This document shows positions 36,391 to 50,231 of a stretch of DNA of 64,000 nucleotides, one piece after another (position 1 is the first letter of the stretch; every line of letters starts with the position of its first letter). Under the pieces are notes generated by a model. That model did no database searches. It saw nothing but the letters and a program-made list of their open reading frames with translations, and had not been told where the DNA came from. The DNA comes from Dasyornis broadbenti (taxonomy: Eukaryota > Chordata > Aves > Passeriformes > Dasyornithidae), in the NCBI GenBank assembly GCA_013397935.1, contig VZRN01001306.1, positions 133,733 to 197,732 on the forward strand, given 5' to 3'. The position numbers were made by a program, and so were the translations under genes.

Positions 36391-39300
36391 AAACACAGGA
36401 CAGAAAAACGAACATGCAAATAGAGAAAGTCACTGACCTCTGCAGACACACAGCCTTTCCTTCAGGGTAACTTCTTTGGTTAAGGAAGTTATACACTGGC
36501 CAGTTTCTCCAGCAAAGCACACAACTTTTAGAAAAATGCATTCATATATTTCAATACAAACAGTTACAAGAATTTAAGGAAACACATAATTGGTAGACAT
36601 TATATACAAGCTTGGTTAACCTATTTCACTGAAAATATATTCCCTAAGAAATAACATTTTTCTTCAAAAAGAAGTTTTAGAAGTTATTCCTGTTATTAAC
36701 ACTTATCCACTTCACATTTTTTCTACATTTTCTTCAACACACTTGACATATTTTAAAATGTTTATTAAAGCTTTATCTCTTTACTGAAATACACAAATTT
36801 TCATTAAATGAAAATTAAAAATATGAAATCCATATTAATAAAATATAAAATGGAAAGAAAAATGAGAAATGGGTCAATCTTGAACTCCATTAAATGAAAA
36901 GAGCTTTAAAATGTCAGAACACCAGATGCATTTTGACAGGTAAATGTAGTTAACCATATCAACAGTGAAAAGTTCACTGTATAGACTTCCAAAAAGATTA
37001 GCAAACAAAAAAACCCAATAACTTCTTTTTCCTCTTAATTTCTCTTTTTGTAGGCCAAACTTACCTTTTCTTGCATCCTGAATTAGTAGTTTTGAATGTT
37101 TGGAGATGGGCAAGCTGTAATCAGTTTGCATTTAAGATGTAGAGTGCACTGTGAGCCTGATAATAAATTATTTAAATTAAAATTGCTTCCATTTCCAGGA
37201 GATCTTAGGAATCTGGTGAATATAAGCCTACACAGGAGCATTTTAAAGACTATTTATCACAGAAAAGGCTTTAAAAAAAGTTGACTAATAAGAGTCAAAA
37301 ATGTTGATTGTCTGTCCTTCTGTATCTATTATATTGATGGTTTACTAAGCAGTATAAAGGAATGTAATTTCTTTGTAGGGCCCATTGAAAGACATCAGAA
37401 TAACTTCCTGAAGGCAATACACATTCACTTTCAGACAGGGAATATTTCCCTTAAAAGATACTTCATTAATTTTCCAAGTAATTACCAAGCTTTTAGGAAA
37501 AGAAATTCAAATAATCTCCAGGGTCTGCACAGCTTTTTAAACAAGGATATCTGGCTGCCTCTTTATTTTTTAAATACATTTATTTTACTAATAGGAACTA
37601 GAGACTCACAGAAACATAACTGGCCTTTGGCTTCACTGGCTGCAGACTGCCAAGTGCACAAATCCAAGCCAACATCTTGAAAGGCCAGGACAAAGCTGCA
37701 GTGCAAGTGCAAGGATGCATAGCAGCACAGCCATCACCCCCCACATTCTACATTGTGCTCTGTTGGAAAATTTTAGGTATGAGGGATGCATCTTCTTCAC
37801 CCATGTCACATCATCTTTCTCCTTCTGAAGGCAGTGGTTATCCTAAGCAGTCTCTTGCTCTGTAGAGGCAGAAGAGCATTTGGCACAAAGGTGACAGGCA
37901 GACCACACAGAAAATACATGAGTTACATATAAAGGAATGAACTCGGCCCGTTTCTTGCCTTCATGACACTTCTTTTTCAGTAATAACAGGAGGAGGACTG
38001 AGATCCATTCCTACAGTGTTGTTTTCTGCTCTGTCATGCTATTCAGAAATAACAATTTCCCAGTAAATTATTAGATGGCAAATGCCTGGTATAGCTAATT
38101 TTATATTATCCCTCCTTCATTCTTAAAACACAATAAAATAGAGCCAGCTTGTTATGAGGTATCAGAACATGTATGGCTGCAGAACCACTCAGCTCAGGTG
38201 CTTCTGAGCTCAGAGGCCCAGAGCAGCTGGAGTTAGAAAAGTCCCAGGCAATGAAAATTCAAACTTCCACCTGAAGAACAATTTATGTCTTCTAGAGGAC
38301 TGTTGTCATCAAAAGCACATGACAAATTCATGCTTCTTTATTGCTGAATAAATGTAATTCCTAATCAGTTTTGAATATACTACAAAAATTTACAAGAACT
38401 CTGGCAAATCTTAGCACTTTTTGTTCACTGTATCATCACACATTTCATGACAGATATAATATTCCACCTAAAACATACATTATTTAAACTAGTTCCCTAT
38501 GGAGAAAGAGTCAGTCACAAGCTTCTTTAGATTAAAAACCAAACATTTGGGGTTTATACCCTGTATACATGTTTTTATTTTTGTTTTCAAGGCTACAAAT
38601 GGTTAATTCTATGTTAGTGATAACCAAGACCACTGAAAGATTATTAATTATCTGTCAGAACTAGTCAAATAAAAATGTCCATTAATATAATCAGTAATTA
38701 TATCCCACATCAATCACCAAGCAAATTATTCAACATTTGTCCCTATTCCATAAATTTTCTGTACATAACAATCCCCAAACAAAAAAAGAATCAAGATCTT
38801 TTTCTGAAAATCTCAGATAAATTACCCATAAATATTTGTTTAATTAACCATCTCTATTACCTGTCATTTCTCCAAGCAGATGTTAAGTATTCCCCTGACT
38901 CCTTTCCTAAGCAAATTAATATCTAGTTACACTTTTTTTTTTTTTTTCTGTGTGCCACAGTATTGTGATTTTAAGCTCACTTTCTTACCTGTGGTCAGGT
39001 AGTGGTTCAGAGCAAATGACATCCAGTCACAGGTCTTTTTTGTCATCCAAATAAAGTTTCTCCAATCATGACCAAAGAATATTTTTTGTTCTTTCCTTAG
39101 TTCTCTTCCAGCTTCATTCCGATTAAAAATACTGTTGTATACATATCGTGCAAGGCAGGAAAAAAAAACAAAAGGCCAGGAACTCAATCTGTTCAATTAC
39201 TTTCTGTCTGATGGGTTATTCACTTTCTCTTCTCAAAAGTGTTTAAGTGTGTTTTCCAAACAGCAGTATGGGTATCTTATATGCTGATCTGTAAAGTGAA

Positions 39301-40171
39301 TACCCTAAAATCTATTTTCAAGTCTCAGACAATCAGGGCTGGGTCAAGTTATCTCAGGATATTTCCAGCTCCTAACCTTGGCAGCATCTCTTGGCCCTAT
39401 TGGAGTGATAAAGGCAGAAAGATTTCACCCTTTTCCGTAAATACATAGGCAATTTTATTCCTTCTAAAAGAACATGAACCTTCTTTTTTGAGTAACTGAG
39501 AGAAGAAACAAGTGTTTCTAGGTTCCAGCATTTACCCTAAGCAGCTCCAGCAGCTCAGGGGCTCAGAGAAACAGGAGGACAGGTGATGAGACATTTCCTG
39601 TTCTTGAAATACTGCAGAGAGGACCCTCTGTTGGGCTGATAATAGCAGGGTTCCCCAGTGCCTTACTTAGATTTCTTAAGTAGCATCATCAATTTAAGCA
39701 TACATAACCTGACATTCTTGCTAAAAGAGAAAGTTTTGTCCTCCACCATTTCTTTTTCTAGGTTGATTTCAACCTGAACTGTAAGTACATAAACACTTGT
39801 TCTGGCATACGGGAGTAGGCGGCACAGGAGCACAACAAGAAGACAGGGATGGGAAAGGATGGATTTTTTGGAAATATATATAATTAGTGCCAGCTTCTGA
39901 AGCCATGATGTTAAAGTCAGCACCCCAAGACAGTGGTGCCCTGGAATCATCTCTCTTAAAACTTAGGCAAGATATCAACAAACTCAATAACTGAGATTTG
40001 TTTAGCTATCAAGACAAAGAAATATTTATGCTGATTTATGAAGGATGAGGCACTTAAGTCCTGTAAGATAATTCCGAAATCTGATGACCACACAAAAAAT
40101 CTAAAATTGTTTTGCCTTAATCCAAAACTGGATATTATAAAGGGACTGTTCAAATGATCTGAGTGGAATTA
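36391..40171. other. Intergenic, no gene recognised
   Basis: AT-rich, especially 36500-36870. There is T15 at 38933, and ORFs are 95 codons or less. No repeat family was recognised. Confidence 0.8.
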
Positions 40172-40235
40172 CTTACAGAATCATACAATCATTAAGGTTG
40201 GAGAAAACTGTTGTGTTTCAGTGTAAATAGTCATA
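40172..40235 (-). mobile_element. CR1 3'-end fragment
   Basis: Reverse-complement CR1 tail and 3' UTR: GAATCATACAATCATTAAGG, then TTGGAGAAAAC, fading out by about 40235. It is short and diverged. Confidence 0.65.
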
Positions 40236-41141
40236 GATGTCTATCTTCTGATGCCTTATATGGGGGTTGTATTCCTATGTATCTTAGTCCACAGCCTTTT
40301 TTTAGTGTCTTTCTTAAGGTCAACATGAGCTTTCATGTGGTCATATTTCCAAAGTTTTATTTTCCAATAAAAATAAAAGAATTCAGCCAGATATCTGAAC
40401 AATACAAAATGGTACAGTCCTGATGAAATCAGCACATCTGTGATCTTTTATTCCAGAGGGGGGTGCACTTTATAAAAATATTCTTTAAATAGCTTGTGAC
40501 ATTCAGGGATTTAACATAGAAAGAAAGAGATTTTCCGCCAAATTGGGTGGCCGTAGAAGAGAAAAAAGCATGAATAATGCTTATAATCCCTTTATATCCC
40601 TAATCGGTCACAGTTCTCCATTGATGTTACATTCTTGGATGTTTCAGCAATATCTGACACCACTGAATAACACTGAATTGCTCAGAATTTATGCCAAGCT
40701 GATAGAAGTGATTAATTTGCTTACCTGCACATGTACATGATATTCTTTCTGACAATTTTTATTCTTTTTTTTCCCCATATTCTTTTCACGTGTCCAGGGA
40801 ATTACCATTTTGTCTATTGTTATCCCTTGTTTCTATGCTTCCTCTGTGTGAAATACTCTAATTGCACAGTTTAGATTTTGCTTATTCAATTGCTCCATTT
40901 GGTGATCAAAGTTGAAGACTATTTTGCCTTTTTTTTTAATCTACAGCTAATATTTAACTCTACAGGTCAGGTAAAACTTTCCTATTTAATGCTGTCTCAC
41001 TGTGACAAAGTTCAGATGATAATTAGGGAACACACATTGATATGGAGTGTCATATTTATATTCCACTTAGCTATTTACTATAGCATTTTCATAGTGGTTG
41101 GCATGATTTAACTGGCAGCCCTTTTTCTTGCTGCCATTTCC
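40236..41141. other. Intergenic between two CR1 fragments
   Basis: AT-rich, with no open frame of interest. Nothing was recognised. Confidence 0.8.
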
Positions 41142-41368
41142 CAGAACCATGGAGTATCCTGAGTTGCAAGGGACCCATGAGGATCACCGAGTCCAACTCC
41201 CTAGCCTGCACAGACAGGATCATTCCCAAGAGTCACACCATGTGCCAAAGAGCATTGTCCAAATGCTTCCTGAACTCTGTCAGGCTTGGTGCTGTGACCT
41301 CGTCCCTGGGGAGCCTGTTCCAGTGTCCAACGACCCTCTGGGTGAAGAACCTGGATCTATTCCAAGCA
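41142..41368 (-). mobile_element. CR1 LINE fragment, minus strand (one arm of an inverted pair)
   Basis: GAGTATCCTGAGTTGCAAGG, ATCACCGAGTCCAACTCCCT, GAGTCACACCATGTGCC, AACTCTGTCAGGCTTGGTGC, GGGGAGCCTGTTCCAGTG and CCTCTGGGTGAAGAACCT are, in order, the reverse complement of a CR1 3' UTR. The element's 3' end is at the left and its truncated 5' end abuts the next CR1. A chance open frame of 86 codons crosses it. Confidence 0.9.
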
Positions 41369-41950
41369 AGATATCAGAAATAGTGTAGCCAGCAGGACTA
41401 TGGCTGTGACGGTTACCCTGTACTCAGAATTGGTGAGGCCACCCTTCAAATCCTGTGCCAGTTTTTGGCCTCTCTCTCCTGGAAAGACACTGAGATGCTG
41501 GAGCTTGTCCAGAAAAAGGCAACAAAGCTCGTGAAGGGTCTGGAGAACAAGTCTAATGAGGTACAGCTGAGCAAGCTGGAGTTGTTTAGCCTGGAAAAAG
41601 ACAGAGGCTCAGGGGGCCTCATCACTCCCTGTAACTCCCTGAAAGGAGGTTGTAGCAAGGTGGGGGTCAGCTTCTTCTCCCAAGTAACCAATGACAGCAC
41701 ATGAGGAAATGGACACAAGTTGCTCCAGAAGAGCTTAAGGTTGGATATCGGGAAAAATTTCTTTGCTGAAGGGCGGTTGGGCATTGGAACAGGCTGCTCA
41801 AGGAAATGGTTGAGTCATCATCCCTGGAGGTATTTAAAGGATATGTGGTTATGGCACTTAAGAACGTGATTTAGTGATGAATTTGGCAGGTAAACGGCCG
41901 GACTCTATGATCTTAAAGTTTTTTTCCAAACTAAATGATTGTATGATTTT
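41369..41950 (+). mobile_element. CR1 LINE, 5'-truncated, + strand (other arm of the inverted pair)
   Basis: ATATCAGAAATAGTGTAGCC, CCTGTACTCAGAATTGGTGA, AGCAAGCTGGAGTTGTTTAG, GGTTGGATATCGGGAAAAAT near 41741, GGAACAGGCTGCTCAAGGAA, CCCTGGAGGTATTTAAAGGA and a tail of CTAAATGATTGTATGATTTT mark a 3' CR1 segment of about 580 bases. It is a different subfamily from the 35690 copy (GGAGGTATTTAAAGG rather than GAAGCATTCAAGG). Its coding part is broken by stops and deletions. Confidence 0.92.
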
Positions 41951-43941
41951 AAGATGAACTTATAAGTCAAATTCTACACATTTGCTATTTATTCATTCCT
42001 GTTTATTTCTAATGCCTTTGGTTGGTAACTGACTGAATTGGCAATAGCCTTGCTTTGAAGTCTAGACCTTATGTTCTTCGTTCCAAAGTGCTAAATTATC
42101 ACTGCTTGGTTTCTTTTTAGATGCCTGGGTACATGCCATTTAAGAATGTAAACACCCAGTAGACATGATGTAAACATGCAAGGATTTTAGTCAACACACT
42201 GTTTGGGATTCGTCTCACATTAACAAGTACAGCACAGACAACTAACAGCTCCAGGTGTTTAGATCTTTTAAAATCTGTAAAACATATGCAGGAAAACTAT
42301 GTTTCTTTTTAAATAAACACTTTCTATTAGAGCTTTCTTACCCAGACTTGCATAGCACATTTATTTCCCTGGGTCATTTTCCATTTTACAGCAAACAGAT
42401 TATAGATACAGCATAGCAATCTGACAGCAGCTTTTCCCTCCATCAATAGCATTTCTATTTAAAGATGAGGATTCTAAATCAGTATTGAAGGTACATGCTC
42501 TCTCTTCTCAGGGGAGTCAGTGTACCTGTACATAATTCATCACCTCTGTTAGCTTAGTAAGGCCAAGTTTAAAATTCAAGGAAAATCAGTTAAATGTCTA
42601 TTGCGCTGCAGGTGTGAGTCCATATCTTCACTTAAAGCCAGCTCTCCTCTCTGACCAGATTACTTGTCTACAGGAATGCTGTTGGCACCAGCACTGTTGG
42701 TTTAACTGGTATCTGTGAAGAGCGTCATCCCCACTGGACCTCAAGAATACAAGGATCTTCCATGACACAGTCAACTTTGAGTCATCAAAAATGTAACAAA
42801 AGTAGACTAAAAAAGGACTCACATAAACCTGCTGCCCCCATTGAGCTTGCTTGAGTCCTAGATATTCCTGGAAGGCAAAGCTGGTGCTGTTGCTATCGAA
42901 GTTCTTTTGCCTCTCTTCTCTTTTCCACTTTCCCACTTTGTTCTTGTGTTCTCTGTTAAAAAAAAAAAAAACAATAGACCTCAGTTAAACGGGTTAACAG
43001 ATATGGCCACATAAGTATGACAGCAAATTAGTCAAGCATGAGTTCATACTAAAAGCAGAAAAGGAAGGGAACTTTCTCTCCTTATGAGAAAGTAAATTTT
43101 CATCCAATGAAATTAAAGAAAGAGTATATGAATCCCAAAATGTTGCCATCACACCTGGCTTGCTATTATGCAGTTTGGTGCTGCTTCTCAGTGTGAGAAT
43201 ATAGAAGCCTGCTACAGTTATTAACTCGTAAAATGGAGACTTACCATAAAATACATATAAAGTGCAATTACTACCATAAAATATGCTGGAGTGCAATTTA
43301 ATGTCTCTGATAAAACTTCATATTCTGCTTTCTGACATTCTTGATTGATTGATTTAAACAATGCAGCCTTCACACTATTTTAAAAGAATAAGCTCAAACA
43401 AATAGCCTGGCAGAGCCATGATCGTGACCTTCAGTACCTGCCATGGGCCTTCATGGATGATTTCTGATGAACACAGCCCAAAGTAAGTACACTCTTGTAG
43501 ACCATTTGTTCCTGTAATCATAATTATAGGCACTCTGTCTTTCAAGGATTAATTACTGTATAACTTGCATGTTTTTTGCTTTTATAATATAGTTAGTTTG
43601 GAAGCAAATACAAATATAATAGTGACATTGTGATCACAGGGACATTGAAGAGCCATGTGATTCCATGTCCAAAATAGGCAGACTTTTCACCAAGAATACT
43701 GTCCTTAAGGCAGACATCTGTATATAATTAGAAGATTCAATGTTTGGGCTATGAAGGTAGAGGACCACCCCTGCTCTTAATAACCTGCTTATTTGTTTTA
43801 AGTATTTGTAAAAGAAAGTATCACAATAGCAGCAAGTGGAACTTATACCTTATTAATAAGAAAAAAATTAAAACAGAATTTTCAAGTTCTATTAGGCATT
43901 TTAATGAGCTCCTTATTGGATTCATTTCTTCCTCCATCTCA

Positions 43942-44002
43942 TTTTAAAGAGAGAAATAGAATTCCCTTGGAAATTTTAATTTTAAAGATAGAAATAGAAT
44001 TC
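43942..44002 (+). repeat. 23-bp direct repeat with 38-base offset
   Basis: Copies at 43942-43964 and 43980-44002 (TTTTAAAG, then AGAAATAGAATTC) differ at one base. The 15 bases between them are also AT-rich. It is probably a local duplication; no mobile-element ends were recognised. Confidence 0.8.
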
Positions 44003-45786
44003 AAATAGATTTTGCTCCATTTGCTCAACACCTAACGAACAGGTATCTAAACCCAGCTACCAAGACCCTGCATAAAACTGGCTGGTGCTTTACCTTTAAA
44101 ACACAAAGTTTTTAGAAACTGGGCTGGATATCAGAAATCTCACTTTATGTAAACTTAAATGCTTAATTACAGCTGTAGGCTATAAGAAAATGGTTTTGGT
44201 ATCTTTTTATTAACTTGTATATGTATAAACCAGTTAATCTCTAACCCCATGGCACTTTTTCATTTCACCAGTGGATGAGGCAACAACTGTTCCCCTTTAT
44301 GACTCTAATTCTATACTATATGGCAGTACTGACTTCAGTGGAACTACTCTTAAGTCACAGAACTCTCTGGAGAGAAGGAGTATAATTAGATCCCCTAAAA
44401 TTTTTAGAAGTGGATAGTATAATACAAACCTTAAAGTATCTGATTTTCTATATTGAAATGTTTTAGTAACACTAGGTTGTAGGGAAGTCTATTGTCATGT
44501 ACTGCCTCTGTTTCAGACATTATTCTGCTTAAAACCCATATTTGCTGGAGATTTTGTTACTAGGGAAATAAAAGTTACTAATACATATATATAAAAAGCA
44601 GGATAGAGTTTAATAAAAGGAGTGAGAAAAAATTGGTATCAAGAAAATAATGTAAATACCTCCAATGTGAAAATAAATACAGTCTGCAAAATGTTTCATT
44701 AACAGAAGCTGGAATGGTGCCTATTAGAATCTGACTGATGTATCAACCAATAGGAAGAGGGGGAGAGGAGGGATACTTGTCCATGGAAAGTTAAGATATT
44801 CTGGAGAGATCTATAATAGATTATGATCCCCTGAAAAAAGTACTTCTTTCCTCTTATTTTATAAAACTCCAAGCCCTATAATTTTCTTTTGTTTTGCTGA
44901 ATCACTTTCACAGTAATTTGCCTAATAGAAACAAAGGAAAAAATCCTCCTTAAAGACTGAATCCCTTGCTACTTTTCAGAAATTTCCTACTGTTGAAGAA
45001 TATCTTAAATAGACACATCTGAATGCCTGCTATTCAATCAAATAGGAAACATAGGAACTATACAGAGACATTATGCAACATAGAAAGCAAAAATTAAGGT
45101 AAAATAAATTGGCTGGTAGTTGTTAAAGATAGCAGATGTTGAAAATGTCTTTTAATCACTAAACACAGAAGTGATATACAATTTGTTATTTATCCAGAAA
45201 TGTAAAAGTTTTAAAACCAAATAAGGTGTAAAATACAATTATTGACATAATTGATTACATGTAATACTAGACATTTATAATTCTATGTATTTTTAGGCAA
45301 AAATAATTATTATTTTCCACTCATATTTAATTTCCTTTCATGTTCTCAAATAGGCTAATTTGACTTGAACTAGATGTGCTGTTAGGCAGTGATTGTCCCA
45401 TATTACTGTAATACTCCCATCCTTCCTGAGGTATTTTCACATAGGAAAAGCAGAAGGCATTACAGCCAGGACTCCACTACCAGATTACCATATGCCATGG
45501 TCTGTCTCAAGTGTGAACTATTTTGGAAGGATTTCAATGCTCTATAGTTTCTTAGATTCATAAATTGATAAAGTGTTCCAAGACCCAAAGCTGTCCATGT
45601 TCTTGTGGGTTAAAAATGCATTTAATACTTTTGGCTTATCAGGTATGTTCTAGCTACTGATACCTACTGGCTTGTCTGAAATTCACCCATGAATGTGTGT
45701 GTGTTCAAGCAGCAGCAGATGTAATTCTACTGATTTAAAACAGAATATTGATAATTCCTGGTTTTCTTTTCCTTTTTCACTTTCAG

Positions 45787-45941
45787 GAATTCTTTCTGGC
45801 AGTAAAATGTTCACTTAGAAGATCAACAGGAGAGACTAAAACATACAAAACAGAGTCCCGAGGTTATTCATGTCTAAAGCAAATGACACAAATGAGACAC
45901 TCATCCCAGAATCTTCTGGATGACAAAACATGGATCCCAAG
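45787..45941 (+). other. Candidate exon of unknown transcript (weak)
   Basis: A 155-base stretch has no stop in one frame. It is preceded by a strong pyrimidine tract ending TTTCAG (45781-45786) and followed by a GTAATT donor at 45942 after CCAAG. The 51-52 encoded residues (EFFLAVKCSLRR... LLDDKTWIPR) resemble no family I know. It could be an exon of a long noncoding RNA or of an upstream KCNH7 transcript, or simply chance. No supporting second exon was identified. Confidence 0.2.
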
Positions 45942-47082
45942 GTAATTTATGAGAACTGAGATTAATAGATTGTTCCCTTATGACTATTCAGTCTTTTGAA
46001 CATGACTATTCCAATCCAAATTAATCTGATGAGCACACATTGGCTACTGCTTGTCCACATGCCCGTCTCCTTTGAGCGTTGGTTGGTGCATCTGCCTTCA
46101 CTACTTGTCATGGAAACTGAACTAGAACTAAGTTAGACTATTTAGTCCTTTTCCAGAATTCATCAAGAGCAGCACATAATTTTTTAAACTCTTATTAGAT
46201 GGGGAAGGCCAAATAAAACTATAGAAAGCAGACAGTTTTCAATTGTTTCAAGTAACAAGATCTGCCTAACACTTGTAATCTGCATGGTGATTCTACTATT
46301 CCCTATCAGACTACATTTCATTTACTAACATTTAAACAAAATTAAATTAAACCCCTTGTGTCTTTACCTTTATAGTAGTTATTCAAATTACCCTGTTCAC
46401 ATGACTACTGAAAAGGCAAACATGTCAGTGTTGAGGATAGAGAGACACAATAAAGAAGAAGAGGGAAATCTGGTAACCAAGCAATGTAGTCACGAGCTTC
46501 AATCTGTGAGAAGGATCAGCAAAGTTCCTGTGCTACACCAGCACAAGGGTGCAGTGGAAGAAATAAAAGTCTAATCCCTGAACACAAAGAAAGAATTTTA
46601 GAACTGAAGTACTTTATGGCAGATTAACAAATAACACTAAAAAGCATCAAAGTCTCATGAGAGAAAAGCAGTGCTGATGCAAAGGAGCTGTGAGAGTCAG
46701 GAGAAATGTCACTTCTGTCTACATAGTTAAGAAAGAACAAAGGGTACAAGCAAAGACTCTGGATTTATATTTAATGTTTAGTCTGAAAAGGTTTCAGATA
46801 TCACAGACAAGTATCCTGCTAGCATACATGTGTATGACAGCCTTTTAAAATGTAAATCAATAATGTATCACTTATGGAACATCTCAAGCCTAGGGAATGC
46901 TATTCATACCATCAATGATTTCAGCTAATGGTAGAAATGGAACCCCGTGCTTTAGGGAGCCATACGAGGCCAGCACACCAATATTATAGAGAGAAAGAAG
47001 AAGTGGCATAATTAAAACCTCATCTGCACATTCTGGAAAATCAGGAACCAAGTCGCAGTATATCTGAAAATGTCAAACACAC

Positions 47083-47290
47083 CATCATGGAATCATATGA
47101 TAATACAGTTGTGAGCAACCTCAGAAGGTGAAATTTCCTGCCTAAAACAGTGTCAGGAAGACTGTAAGACCAGGCTATTTTGGGGTTTATCCAGCTCAGT
47201 CTTGAGAATGTCCAAGGAAGGGGAATGCATGGCTTCTTTGGTCAATTATGACTACGTGAAATGAGTAGCGAAAGGATTATTGAAGCACTA
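47083..47290 (-). mobile_element. Diverged CR1 3'-end fragment
   Basis: Reverse-complement CR1: ATCATGGAATCATATGATAA, CCTGCCTAAAACAGTGTCAG, GGGTTTATCCAGCTCAGTCT, TTGAGAATGTCCAAGGAAGG, GCATGGCTTC. The order matches the family's 3' UTR, but many substitutions make the far end vague. Confidence 0.75.
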
Positions 47291-49688
47291 AATGAGATTA
47301 TATTTTTGTCCTAAACTGAAGATGTATTTGGCAACCTTTAACCTCAAAGGATGTATAGCCCTAGACTGGGATACTAGAGAAGGTCTGAAAATTGATATTC
47401 ACTTTCAAGTGAATCACAACAGTCTTGAGTTTTCAGGTGACATTAATGAAATAACTTTTTGAGATTATCACAAATTCTACCTCAGAACAGTTCTCTGATT
47501 TGGAATGTCCACTTCCCAAAATGTCAGTATTTCCTGGGGAAAAAAAAATGTTTTCCTAAGAAAAATTAAAAATGCCTTTAGGAAATATTTTCTCTTGATA
47601 TTCAATATGATTTAATGAATTTGGTTTTTTTCATGATAAATTGGAATAACAACAAGGCCTGTGTTTTCAGCTGTACAGTACTGTATCTGAATCTGCCCAT
47701 GGATCTGTCAGGATGTGGAAGTCTGGAGGCAAGTGTGGCTAGGCAGTCATCTGTGTTGTGCATTATTGTCCTAACCTGATACAAAAACATGGTGGTTTTT
47801 TAAATCTAGATCTGCTGTCTTTCCAGCGATTGACACAGCATATAAGGAAAAGGAGTAAATGAACATTTATCTAGCTCAAATGTCATAAAAATTAATATAT
47901 GTCTGTATTGATTTTCTTCGAGAGCTGTGAAACCAGACTTTCAAAATCACCTGTGAATAGTCTGATTACTGAGCTAAAGCACAGTCTCTGAGCGACTGCT
48001 TTGGTAGCTACAGCAAGTACAGAAGAACTCCTCTTTCAAAAACTATATCTGGATAGTTTGGCTATTTTACTGTGAAAATAAGCATGACGTTTAAAAATAG
48101 TTAAAATTATCATAATAATCAACAGAATTAATATCTCTAATGTGATTTAATAGACACCTATCTTAAATAACCTAACAAAGAACAATAAAAAGAAAAATGC
48201 AAAATAAATGAATATGTTATGATGAGATAATCTTGCTATTTCTGAATATATATTTCAGTAGAACAGTGCTTTTATTACTCTTTACCAGCAGAAAAGTTGA
48301 CTTTCATGTGAAATCATTATTCATCATGCCAAATAAATTGAACTGGATGGAAGACAAGTGCTAGAAAAACTAGACTAGACTAGTGATAGAAAATATGTAT
48401 CTTATTTGTATTGCAATCAAATAGATGTAATGGCAAAGATAGAAAATACAGGAGAGATTAGTTAAATAAATTCTATCTTAGGCAGCAAAAGAATTTCAGT
48501 AAACAACATATGTCATTCGATTATCTCTCTCTGTCATCATAGATCATGAGCAAAACTCTCACTTGCCAAGTACCTGCCGTTCATATTGGCTTCAGTAGGG
48601 TTATTGAATGCAGTATTTAGCACTGATGAAAAATCTCTCCATTCATTTGCAGCTGTATCAATATAACTCTGGAGATAGCTGGAGTTAGCTCCAGACAGGC
48701 ACCTGGGTTTGGAAATGTAGCCTATATTATATGTATTTTATCTGCACAGACAGCAGATCAGCTCATACACTAATTTGTGGAGGAAAATGCTCTTTCAGGA
48801 TGTGGGTATCTCTTCAAATGAATTAGACCAATGCCGATTTTTGTCATATAATTAGATATGATCTCATGCTATGATATTATGAAAGAAGAGTGGAATTATT
48901 GAAAAAGAAATCTGTGAACTGTATATTTGCAGATTATTTTTGACAGCAATGTGAACAAAAGCCCTGATAAGTGCAGTGTCAGGAAGAATTAGTCTATACG
49001 ATTCTAGACTCTACACAGTTACAGAGAAATATTATTACTCTGAGAATAATACTGAAAAAATAAATGTGGAAAAATACAGTTGTAGGGAGAAAATATACAT
49101 GCCAGGTGGAGAAAGCTTCGCCTACAGAACTGAGTGTTAGAATATGCTAATAATAAAATCGTTAATGACTAAGTGAGCACAGAGTAGAAACTGCAGTTAC
49201 CTTATTTAGATGAAGTGACTGAGTAAAATATGTTAACAGAATGCAGAAAGAGCAAAGAAGGTATGGAAAACTAAAAATGAAAAACGAAACTGCTTGCTGG
49301 GGCTTTCTAATTAACATAGGAACACAATGTACTACTATTGAGATATTTAGCAAAAATAAATTCACCTTCATCAAGACCGTATGGAACCACTGACACTTAA
49401 GCCTCATACTATTTTGGTGGGGTTTATGTCTTATGAGTGAAATAGGAATTTATTTGCTATGCTATGTTCTGGGACATATATCCAAATTTCTCAAGCTCAC
49501 TGCACTCTGATTGAGGTCTTCAAGGTATTTGGAGAGATACAACAAATATCCTTAAGAATAGCAAAAACATTCTCAAGCTGGAATAAACATCTGAAACTGT
49601 ATTTAGAGTTGATGGAAGTTATTTTTTTTCTCCCCAAACTGTTTGAATTTATATTTAATTATAGGTACTAAAGTTCAATGCATATTAT

Positions 49689-49732
49689 AATTTCTGGCCA
49701 GTTTCAGGTCAGTTTCTGGTTAGTTTCTGGGC
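49689..49732 (+). repeat. 11-bp tandem repeat, four copies
   Basis: Four consecutive 11-base units of the form AGTTTCTGGTT, with one to three changes each. It is a minor simple repeat in intergenic DNA. Confidence 0.85.
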
Positions 49733-50231
49733 TGTTTATACTTTTGTCTACCTGTTCCCTCTATCCCTCTGCCTCTGAGGCTGAAAAACGCAAATAACTG
49801 ACTACAACTAGTAGACACTGTAGTAGTATTGATAGTGGTCAAGCAGTGAAGACAGAAATCTGAAATCAATGGGAAACATGACAAAAGGGGCAAAAACGAA
49901 TAAAATTTATCCAAAATCATAACATAGCAGATCAGCCCAAGGAAAGGGAACAAAACAAATCCCATATTTATTTATTAAAACAATTTTAAAAAAATCTACT
50001 TAGATTATTTTTACTGCAAGGACACTGGTGTCCAAAACGAAACACTTACATGCTTCCAGACTGTATTTTATTGATCTCAAAGTGAATCTGTGCTGGAAAG
50101 AAATTTGTATATGGTTACTGATTGAAAGCGTGTCCAATCTGATATTGTTCAAAGGAGATAAAAGGTCATGCTGCCTTTTGGTCACTCTCAGGAAAAATGT
50201 CTACTATGAACCAAGTTCAGAGCAGCTGCTG

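Larger units (their letters stand above)
41951..47082. other. Intergenic, no established gene
   Basis: Apart from the weak exon-like segment at 45787 and the direct repeat at 43942, only AT-rich unique sequence with chance ORFs (102 codons or less) is seen. Confidence 0.75.

Noticed and set aside
41128..41388. 86-codon open frame
   Set aside because: It runs antisense through a CR1 3' UTR and is not a gene.
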